Part shown: piece by piece, positions 57,990 to 64,000 of the stretch
How the letters are laid out: each line of letters begins with the position of its first letter
How positions within the stretch are numbered: the first letter of the stretch is position 1
Position numbers and translations under genes: made by a program
The notes under the pieces: model-generated
Database searches by the model: none
Told to the model about the DNA's origin: nothing
The model's input: the letters and a program-made list of their open reading frames with translations, nothing else
From: Candidatus Lindowbacteria bacterium RIFCSPLOWO2_12_FULL_62_27
GTDB lineage: Bacteria; Lindowbacteria; 2-12-FULL-62-27
Direction: 5' to 3'
NCBI GenBank assembly: GCA_001784175.1
Contig: MFPR01000028.1
Coordinates: 317,606-381,605, forward strand
DNA: 64,000 bases

Positions 57990-58466
57990 ATGCCGCTAAA
58001 TGATGTGCTGGAGGCGAAGGTCAAGCTGGTGGGCCTGGACGCCGCGAAGCGTCCGGTCGTGATCCTGGACTGCGGCGAGCGGGTCCTGCCGATCTGGGTG
58101 GGCAATTTCGAAGCGATGGCCATCAGTTCCGTCCTGTCGGGTTCGACTCCGCCGCGTCCCATGACGCATGACACCGCCATTAACATCATCCGCGCCTTTT
58201 CCTCCAAGCTCGACCGCGCGGTCGTGCACAAGCTTGAGAACAACACCTTTTTCGCCCGGCTCTATGTCAAGCGGCACGACGAGGAGACGCAGCACATCAA
58301 GGTCGTGGAGATCGACTGCCGGCCCAGCGACGCCATCGCGTTGTCGCTGCGGATGGAGGCCCCGATCTTCGTGAGCCGAGCCGTCCTCGACGCCGCCGGC
58401 GTCAAGAACCTGAAAGTGGACCGCGGCTCCGGCGACGACGCGGCGCCGCCGGAAGAGGAACAGTAG
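57990..58466 (+). CDS. Bifunctional nuclease (BFN/DUF151) family protein
   Basis: 158 residues. BFN domain: LPIWVGNFEAMAISSVLSG, HDTAINIIRAFSSKLDRAVV, FFARLYVKR and IDCRPSDAIALSLRMEAPIFVSRAVLDAAG. Such proteins are proposed to have dual DNase/RNase activity, and to act in stress responses. The C-terminal 12 residues are acidic (GDDAAPPEEEQ). ATG at 57990, 11 nt after ygeY; HDOD gene follows 7 nt downstream. Confidence 0.9.
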   Translation: MPLNDVLEAKVKLVGLDAAKRPVVILDCGERVLPIWVGNFEAMAISSVLSGSTPPRPMTHDTAINIIRAFSSKLDRAVVHKLENNTFFARLYVKRHDEETQHIKVVEIDCRPSDAIALSLRMEAPIFVSRAVLDAAGVKNLKVDRGSGDDAAPPEEEQ

Positions 58467-58473
58467 CAGCCGC

Positions 58474-59352
58474 GTGATCGAGCGGTATTACCAAAAAGAG
58501 CCGTATCTCCCGCTTCAGCCAACGCTCCGGAAAAAACTGCAGGCCATCATGGACTCAAAGGAGGCCCAGGAGGTCCGCCGCGCGGCCATGGAGGAGGCCA
58601 TCCATGCCTTTCCGCTTCTGGCCTTCAATCTGCTCAAGCTTGTGAACTCGTCGGTCTTCAATCTGAAAACCAAGGTGACCGTGCTCAAGCAGGCCGCGTC
58701 CCTGCCCACCTTTGATCTGTTCAAAGACATGATTCAGCGCACGCCCGAGTATCCGCCCGATCTGGAGCCGGTCATGACCTTGAACCGGTTCGAGGAACAT
58801 TCCCGCGCCACCGCCCTGACCGTGCAGCTTTTGGCGACGCTCGGCCGGCGGTTCAGCACGACCGACCGCGAGCGGCTCTTTACCGCCGCGCTTCTGCACG
58901 ACATCGGCCGGATTTTCCTTGTGATGTCCGACCCGGACGGATACCGGAACATCCAGAAGGACGCGGGGGGATCGGGCTCCGTCGTCGAATCGGAGCGAAA
59001 ATATTTCGGGACCGACCATGCGACGCTCTCGGCCCTGGCGGTCGAGCAGATCGGCATTGCCGACCCGCTGGTCCTGGACGCCATCCGCCGTCACCACGAA
59101 ATCCCGACCGGCGCCTCCATCCTGGTCGCCTATGCGGACCGGCTGGTCAAGCGATTCGGGATCGGGCCGTCCGAAGGCGGCGCCATGAGCGAGTCTGCCG
59201 CCCACGACGAGGCGCGCCTCAAGGTGGCGCTGGAGGAGACGGTTCAAATGACCGTAGGCGAGATCATGATGCACGTTCTTTCGGAGGTCGACACACTGAT
59301 GTCTTCGGGCCTGGCGCAATTCAAAAGCCTCACGGCATCGATGAGCATATGA
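58474..59352 (+). CDS. HDOD-domain signalling protein
   Basis: 292 residues from GTG 58474. An HDOD domain: LAFNLLKLVNSSVFNL and AALLHDIGRIFLVMSDPDGY (HD pair near 141) with DAIRRHHEIPTGASILVAYAD. HDOD proteins bind nucleotides or regulators rather than hydrolyse them, so catalysis is uncertain although the H-D of HDIG is present. Followed immediately (ATGA overlap) by a lipoprotein and hybrid kinase, suggesting one signalling operon. Confidence 0.85.
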   Translation: MIERYYQKEPYLPLQPTLRKKLQAIMDSKEAQEVRRAAMEEAIHAFPLLAFNLLKLVNSSVFNLKTKVTVLKQAASLPTFDLFKDMIQRTPEYPPDLEPVMTLNRFEEHSRATALTVQLLATLGRRFSTTDRERLFTAALLHDIGRIFLVMSDPDGYRNIQKDAGGSGSVVESERKYFGTDHATLSALAVEQIGIADPLVLDAIRRHHEIPTGASILVAYADRLVKRFGIGPSEGGAMSESAAHDEARLKVALEETVQMTVGEIMMHVLSEVDTLMSSGLAQFKSLTASMSI

Positions 59353-60413
59353 ACCCTCCTTCCTCCCGGCCGTCGTCGGAGACGCCGGCACTTGGGGCGC
59401 CGGAGGCGCTGACCCGGGCGCGCCTTCGGTTCATGTTCGCTGCTGTTCTGTCCCTCCTCGCGGTCCAGGCCTGCTCGACCCACGAGCTTCCGCCCGGCGG
59501 CGTGGCCTTCGGCCGGGTCCACCGGCTGGGCATTGTGCCGTGGGTGATGGACGCGCACCAGAAAAAAGTGGTGGACGCCTTTTTGGAGGCGCTGGCGCAG
59601 GCGGGCTATTCGTCGAACACGAATCTGGAAGTGAAAATTCTGGACGCGGGCGGAAGCGTCCGCGCGCAGGAGCAGAACTTGCGGGACCTCCTCCTGTGGC
59701 CTTCCGACCTGATTTTTTCCCTTTCGGCCGAAGGCACGCTGATGGCGAAATCCCAGGCTTCTGCGATCCCGGTCGTTTTCAGCGGAATCAGTTATCCGAT
59801 GGAGATGGGTCTGGTGGAGCGCCTGGAGTTTTCATCCAACCAGATGGTGGGCATCAAGTGTTATGTGCCGGTGGAGGAGCAACTGGCGTTCCTCCTGCGC
59901 CTGATTCCCGGCGAGGTCCGGCGGCTGGGCGTGTGCCTGAAGGCGGGGGACCGGGACTCGAAGATTCTGCTGAAAGAAATCCGGGACCTGGCCGTCAAGC
60001 AGGGCATGGAGGTCATGCGGATCGAGGCGACCGACGCGACGAGCCTGATGCGCACCCTCGCGGAGGCCGGGCCGCCGGCGGACGCCTTTTATCTGGCCTG
60101 CGACGATTTCCTCCAAGGCGAGGGCGCCCGGCTGGTGATCGACCACGCCACGCGGCGGGGCATTCCGGTCATGTCCTGCGGCCAGCGCGCGGTGGAGCGG
60201 GGCGCGCTGGCCGGCGCCGTCGTGGACGAAGAGGCGGCGGCTCGGATGGCCGCGGCACAGGCCGCACAGATTCTGGGCGGCCGCACGCCCACGTCCCTCC
60301 AGACGCTCACCGCCAGTCCGCCGAAGCTCATGGTGAACCGGTCCGCGGCGAGAAGTTTGGGTCTTCGGATTCCGCCGACGTTTCTGGGCGAAAACGTATT
60401 TATATATGAATAG
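59349..60413 (+). CDS. ABC-type substrate-binding lipoprotein (PF04392-like), sensor partner
   Basis: 354 residues from ATG 59349 (ATGA overlap). The real signal peptide begins at Met29, MFAAVLSLLAVQAC, with lipobox Cys; the preceding 28 residues are encoded partly by the hairpin repeat (59374-59412), so ATG 59433 may be the functional start, although it has no good ribosome-binding site. The body resembles ABC_sub_bind: LGIVPWVMDAHQKKVVDAFLE, DLIFSLSAEGTLMAKSQ, IPVVFSGISYP and DAFYLACDDFL. Lacking a permease gene, it likely delivers ligand to the following membrane kinase. Repeat insertion could affect translation. Confidence 0.8.
   Translation: MNPPSSRPSSETPALGAPEALTRARLRFMFAAVLSLLAVQACSTHELPPGGVAFGRVHRLGIVPWVMDAHQKKVVDAFLEALAQAGYSSNTNLEVKILDAGGSVRAQEQNLRDLLLWPSDLIFSLSAEGTLMAKSQASAIPVVFSGISYPMEMGLVERLEFSSNQMVGIKCYVPVEEQLAFLLRLIPGEVRRLGVCLKAGDRDSKILLKEIRDLAVKQGMEVMRIEATDATSLMRTLAEAGPPADAFYLACDDFLQGEGARLVIDHATRRGIPVMSCGQRAVERGALAGAVVDEEAAARMAAAQAAQILGGRTPTSLQTLTASPPKLMVNRSAARSLGLRIPPTFLGENVFIYE
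59374..59412 (+). repeat. GGA-loop hairpin repeat, copy A
   Basis: Identical over 39 bp to 46622-46660 (reverse orientation). Sits between the overlapping start ATG 59349 and the signal-peptide Met at 59433. The hairpin unit GCGCC-GGA-GGCGC is intact; the left stem is shortened (CGTC-GGA-GACG). Confidence 0.85.
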
Positions 60414-60416
60414 GCC

Positions 60417-62630
60417 ATGCTGACGGATCTGACGAGGGCCAAGTCGTTCCGGTCGCGGGCGCTGTCGTTCTGGGTGCCGGTGGTGATTCTGGAGGCGATC
60501 GTCGCGGTGTTTCTGGCCGACTATGTGGCGCGCAAGGGATTGAACGAGCGGATCGAGTCGAGCCTGACGGAGGACGCGAAACTCCGGAGCATCGCGGTCA
60601 TTCGGGCGCTGGACGAGGTAGAGGAGAAAGCGCGGCGGCTGGCGATTCATCCGGGCATCCGCCGCAGTCTGGCCGGCCGGGACCGCCTGACGACCTTTTT
60701 GCTGCTGACGGAAAACGTCCGGATTTTTCCGATCGGCACGCGTCTTGCGGCCATCGACATGCGCGGGGCGCCGGCGGGGGAGGCGACGCACGAAGTAAGC
60801 GAAGTGGCCGCGACCGCGCGGAGCCGGCATGAGGAGGGTCTGCCGATGGTAAGCCAGGAGCAGGTCTTCGTGAAGGAAGTCGGGATCAGTTATGTTCTTC
60901 CGATTCTCTCCGGCGCCGACGTCGTCGGCAATCTCCTCGTGGACGTTCCGTGGTCGCATGTGGGCGTCGGCCTGAACCTCGGCGGCCCGAGGGATTACCT
61001 TCTGGCGGCGGACGGCAAGGTGCGGATCGCATCGCGTCGCGCGCACGCGCAGGCCTGGGAATCGGCGCATCGTCCGGCCGCATCTCCGGCGTCGAGTGGC
61101 GAGATTTCGGAGCTTTTCAATCTGGAGAGCGACCTTGCGGTGAGCCGGTCCTTCCGGAGCGGCGACGTGAATCTCGAGATCGTGAGCGTGGCGCTGGCGT
61201 CGGAGGTCGAAATTCCGCTGGCGGCCTTGCGGCGGGACCTGATGATCGCGTTCGGGTTTCTGGGCCTGGCGATTCTGGCGGTGACCGTCTACCTCACGAG
61301 GCTTCTGTCCCGGCCTCTTGCGGAGATCGACCGGCAGGTCCAGGAGATGGCGCGCGCGGGCGGCATGGAATCGCGGCGCGTGAAGGAGGGCGGGACGGCC
61401 GAGACCGCGTCGCTGGCACGGAGTTTCAACGAATTCATCATCCAGATTCAGCGCGCGCGCGATAACGAGGCCCGGCTGCTTCAGCAGCTCGCCCTGCGCG
61501 AAAAAATGGCGGGCCTCGGCACGCTGGCGGGCGGCGTCGCGCACGAGTTCAACAACGCGCTCGGCGGCATCGTATCGAACGTCGAAAGCGCCCTGCACGA
61601 CGTGAGCGACCCGTCGGTCCGGGAGGACCTGGAGCTCGTGCGCAAGGTGGCGCTGCGGGCGAGCGCGATCGCGAAAAATCTGCTGGGATTCGCGCGCCAG
61701 GCGCCGGGGACCGAGGCGACGCCGGGCAACATCATCGAGGTTCTCGAGGACACGCTGAACATCGTCAAGCAGATTTTCGCGGCCGACGGCATGAACCTCG
61801 TGAAAAAATTCGAGCCGGCGCCCGCGCTCAAGTTCGACCGCGGCCAGATGCAGCAGGTATTTCTGAATCTCCTGACGAACGCGCGCCAGGCGATGCGCCG
61901 GGGAGACACGCTGACGGTGAGTGTGCGTGAGGCCGGTCGGCCGGTCGGGGGCCGGGAGCGGCGGATGGTGGAGATCGCGTTCACGGACACCGGCGTCGGA
62001 ATTCCGGAGGAGAATCTCAGCAAGATATTTGAGCCGTTCTTCACGACCAAAGGCGCGCTGGGCGGCGGGGAGACGCCGGGGACAGGGCTGGGCCTGTCGG
62101 TGTCGCACACGATCCTTCGCAACCACGGCGGCGACATCACGGTCACGAGCAAACCGGGCGCGGGAACGACCGTGAGCGTGCAGTTGCCGGTGGACGAGAC
62201 CGTGGTGCGGGTGGCGCCGGCGGTGAAGACGGCGCCGGCCCCAAAAATCCGGCGGGAGAAACTGAAGATCCTGGTCGTGGACGACGAGGACTCGATCCGG
62301 GCCTCGTTGGCCAAGACGCTGCGCCGGATGAACCATGAGGTGGACGCGGCGCCGAACGGTCATGCGGCGGTGCGGATGGTGGAGACGGAGGAGTACGATC
62401 TGGTGTTTCTGGATCTACTCATGCCGGACATGGACGGGTTTGGAGTTTTCAGTCAGATGAAGGAGGCGGTGGAGGAGGGCCGGCGGCCGAGAGTGGTATT
62501 CATGACGGGCGCGCCGACGCCGCAGAATCTGGAGCGTGCGAGTTCGTTGGGGGCGCTGGGCATCATGGAGAAACCGTTCGTGGTGGAGAGCATCACGGAC
62601 TTCATCGACCGTACGCTGGCGAGCGTGTAA
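60417..62630 (+). CDS. Hybrid sensor histidine kinase with C-terminal receiver
   Basis: 737 residues. N-terminal membrane helix (about 16-34), extracytoplasmic sensor region (to about 275), second helix LMIAFGFLGLAILAVTVYL, HAMP (about 300-355), HisKA with GGVAHEFNNALGGI (His near 375), HATPase with N-box NLLTNARQAM, DTGVGIP and GTGLGLS, and a receiver from about 616 (ILVVDDED, phosphoacceptor Asp near 665 in FLDLLMPDMDG, MTG, MEKPF). Receives signals, perhaps from the lipoprotein encoded 3 nt upstream, and phosphorylates its own receiver. Target unknown. Confidence 0.93.
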   Translation: MLTDLTRAKSFRSRALSFWVPVVILEAIVAVFLADYVARKGLNERIESSLTEDAKLRSIAVIRALDEVEEKARRLAIHPGIRRSLAGRDRLTTFLLLTENVRIFPIGTRLAAIDMRGAPAGEATHEVSEVAATARSRHEEGLPMVSQEQVFVKEVGISYVLPILSGADVVGNLLVDVPWSHVGVGLNLGGPRDYLLAADGKVRIASRRAHAQAWESAHRPAASPASSGEISELFNLESDLAVSRSFRSGDVNLEIVSVALASEVEIPLAALRRDLMIAFGFLGLAILAVTVYLTRLLSRPLAEIDRQVQEMARAGGMESRRVKEGGTAETASLARSFNEFIIQIQRARDNEARLLQQLALREKMAGLGTLAGGVAHEFNNALGGIVSNVESALHDVSDPSVREDLELVRKVALRASAIAKNLLGFARQAPGTEATPGNIIEVLEDTLNIVKQIFAADGMNLVKKFEPAPALKFDRGQMQQVFLNLLTNARQAMRRGDTLTVSVREAGRPVGGRERRMVEIAFTDTGVGIPEENLSKIFEPFFTTKGALGGGETPGTGLGLSVSHTILRNHGGDITVTSKPGAGTTVSVQLPVDETVVRVAPAVKTAPAPKIRREKLKILVVDDEDSIRASLAKTLRRMNHEVDAAPNGHAAVRMVETEEYDLVFLDLLMPDMDGFGVFSQMKEAVEEGRRPRVVFMTGAPTPQNLERASSLGALGIMEKPFVVESITDFIDRTLASV

Positions 62631-62680
62631 AGTCTAACCAACACAATAATAAGCTATTACACCACATTTGAAAAAAACTA

Positions 62681-62710
62681 TTGACGATGGGCGCCGACCT
62701 GTGAGATAGT
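62681..62710 (+). promoter_or_regulatory. Putative promoter of the kelch-protein gene
   Basis: TTGACG 62681-62686 and GATAGT 62705-62710, spacer 18. The -35 region TTGACGATGGGCGCCGA repeats that of the mazEF promoter at 1601 with one difference. Confidence 0.45.
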
Positions 62711-62719
62711 GTGGGCACT

Positions 62720-62823
62720 CGGGCGGAGGCGGATCGCCCGTTTGATTGGGTGTTCTTTCAAAGTCGCATACGGAGACAAAGGCCGAAGGCGGCCAAGGGG
62801 AACGGACGCGGGGTGGGTGTCCG
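62720..62823 (+). promoter_or_regulatory. Structured 5' leader of the kelch gene
   Basis: Three perfect short stems in about 105 nt: CGGGCG/CGCCCG (62720-62740), GGCCG/CGGCC (62781-62794) and CGGAC/GTCCG (62803-62823), followed by GGGGGTGAGG at 62831-62840 before ATG 62844. The region contains no open frame. It could be a regulatory leader; it does not contain the conserved GGGCAAACC-type strings of the cyclic-di-GMP-I riboswitch. Confidence 0.4.
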
Positions 62824-62843
62824 AATCCAAGGGGGTGAGGGTG

Positions 62844-64000
62844 ATGACCAAGGTGGGGCGGCGGATAGGGTTGATCTTGTTGGTGTGCGTGTTGAGTGTT
62901 CTTTTTTTGTCTCCGGATGCGTACGCGAAACGTAGTTTCAAGTTTACCGTCTTTATCGGCGCCGATGTGCGTCTCAAACTTCTAACTCTGAATGTAATCA
63001 GCACGGTGGCCGACACCTCTCTGGCGGACGGGCCTGTGTCCGTCACGCTGATTACTCCCTCCACTTACAAATTGCGTCCCCTCGGTACTGGCGATTACTA
63101 TTATCTGGACAGAGGGTATACTCTGACCAGCGTCCCCGGCTTTCTGAGCGGCAAGGTGTGGATCGTGGGGCGGGACGACGACAAGCTCAACAACGCGGAC
63201 GGATTTCTGCAATTCGAGATCAGCGACACGGCCCGGGTCTATGTCTTCTATGACGGCAATGCGCCGAGCCTGCCGGGATGGATGACGACTTTGGGATTTG
63301 CTCCGGCGGATCAGACCATCACGACCAGCAATCCCGTGGCCGACACGCTGGTGGGGTATCTGAAGATCATGACGAAGGGCGTTGTCCGGCTGGGCGGCAA
63401 TGACGGGACGGCGACCGGTGCGCAGTGCAATTATGTGGTGGTCGTCCGCCGGCCGGTCAATGGGGACTTGGGCGATCCAACGCAGCTGGCCACGACACTC
63501 ATGCAGTTTCCCCGGATGGGCCACCGGGTGGTGGCAATGAACACCGGCCGTGTTCTCGTCATGGGGGGGATCGACACGTCCAACACGCTGGTTGCGAAAT
63601 GCGAACTCTACGACACCGTCCCGCAGTCTTTCAGCATCAGCGGCATGATGGTCCAGCCTCGGAACAACCCGGCGGTCGTGACACTGAACGACGGCCGGAT
63701 CCTGGCCATCGGCGGGGATCTGGACGGCGTGGTGACGGTATCGAGCGGGGGCGGCAGCGTCACGGGGATCACCGCGCTTGAGAGCTGCGAAATATACGAC
63801 CCGTCAACTCAGTTTTGGACCGCGACCGCGCCCATGGCGCACAAGCGGCGCCTGCCGGAGGCGATCACGCTGGCGGATGGCCGGGTTTTTGTATCGGGGG
63901 GGGTCGACGACACGTATGGGTTTGGGATTCCCTACACGGAGGTGTACGACCCGGGAACCAACACGTGGACCGCGGGTCCGACCATGCTCAGTCTGGGTCC
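62844..64000 (+). CDS. Secreted kelch-repeat protein (3' end outside window)
   Basis: 385 complete codons visible from ATG 62844, frame still open at the window edge. Signal peptide MTKVGRRIGLILLVCVLSVL with cleavage after AYA (residue 28). A beta-rich N-terminal domain (about 30-190; YYYLDRGYTLTSVPGFL, VYVFYDGNAPSLPGWM) is followed by kelch repeats: RMGHRVVAMNTGRVLVMGG, CELYDT, NNPAVVTLNDGRILAIGG, CEIYDP, RRLPEAITLADGRVFVSGG and EVYDPGTNTWTAGPTM. Such proteins are extracellular propellers for carbohydrate or protein binding. Upstream leader is structured. Confidence 0.85.
   Translation, partial: MTKVGRRIGLILLVCVLSVLFLSPDAYAKRSFKFTVFIGADVRLKLLTLNVISTVADTSLADGPVSVTLITPSTYKLRPLGTGDYYYLDRGYTLTSVPGFLSGKVWIVGRDDDKLNNADGFLQFEISDTARVYVFYDGNAPSLPGWMTTLGFAPADQTITTSNPVADTLVGYLKIMTKGVVRLGGNDGTATGAQCNYVVVVRRPVNGDLGDPTQLATTLMQFPRMGHRVVAMNTGRVLVMGGIDTSNTLVAKCELYDTVPQSFSISGMMVQPRNNPAVVTLNDGRILAIGGDLDGVVTVSSGGGSVTGITALESCEIYDPSTQFWTATAPMAHKRRLPEAITLADGRVFVSGGVDDTYGFGIPYTEVYDPGTNTWTAGPTMLSLG

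Noticed and set aside
62720-62843. Cyclic-di-GMP-I riboswitch before the kelch gene
   Set aside because: The conserved sequence blocks expected of that class are not present; only generic hairpins are seen.
1-64000. tRNA, rRNA, CRISPR arrays, insertion sequences, prophage
   Set aside because: None of the intergenic gaps contains a cloverleaf-like sequence, regularly spaced repeats or a transposase/integrase gene that I can recognise.

Overview
The window is GC-rich bacterial chromosome, densely packed on both strands, with many 1-8 nt start/stop overlaps (ATGA, GTGA, TGATG). I see no rRNA, tRNA, CRISPR array, phage or transposase. The organism is a bacterium: dnaG-rpoD housekeeping pair, hopanoid-type squalene genes hpnC-hpnD-hpnE, an RsbW/STAS pair and hybrid histidine kinase signalling. 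Several genes have an archaeal or deep-branching flavour: a histone-fold protein, an archaeal-type family B DNA polymerase, TreT with its DUF5752 partner, and a MoaD-NIL sulfur carrier. This fits an uncultured deltaproteobacterial, Nitrospirota-like or Myxococcota-like lineage, but the sequence alone does not fix the phylum.

Layout. 0-7.6 kb: a partial trehalose-6-phosphate synthase, a MazEF pair, a transglutaminase-like/DUF5752/TreT operon, a small lipoprotein, a 59-residue histone and a TRIC/YadS channel. 7.6-15.5 kb (minus): one overlapping operon with a membrane protein carrying two cNMP-binding domains, a GspG-like protein, an atypical Nramp relative and a sugar ABC transporter, plausibly tied to the trehalose genes. 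15.6-28.6 kb (plus): a second transglutaminase-like paralogue, then a long run with threonine synthase, MoaD-NIL fusion, a radical-SAM-like protein without its cluster cysteines, a DASS-type transporter, a UspA protein, a JAMM protease, an O-antigen ligase/TPR protein, a DUF885 peptidase and a permuted ATP-grasp protein. The thrC/MoaD-NIL/JAMM set resembles a protein-thiocarboxylate sulfur relay.

28.6-40.4 kb: an unusual accessory locus with two GT2-Nudix modules, a 2OG-Fe(II) dioxygenase, two B12-type radical SAM proteins, a HemN-family radical SAM protein, two paralogous membrane/winged-helix proteins, and strong promoters with palindromic operators. It is the best candidate for an undescribed biosynthetic or surface-modification system. 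40.5-50.1 kb: Smr protein, dnaG, rpoD, then (minus) a coupled polB-hpnC-hpnD-hpnE operon. 50.2-52.8 kb: RsbW/STAS pair, a response regulator behind a structured leader and terminator, a BrnT/BrnA-like toxin-antitoxin pair and the tail of a broken MazG-like gene.

52.9-64 kb: carbamate kinase, SsnA, GlyA and YgeY, recalling the selenium-linked purine/ureide cluster of enterobacteria, then a bifunctional-nuclease protein, an HDOD protein, a lipoprotein sensor with a hybrid kinase, and a partial secreted kelch protein. A theme across the window is short repeats sitting inside reading frames: GGA-loop hairpins in hpnD, ssnA and the 59.4-kb lipoprotein gene, an AATCYAA heptad array in ssnA, and a C6/G6 hairpin in the ligase gene. 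A perfect 52-bp palindrome lies between ssnA and glyA.
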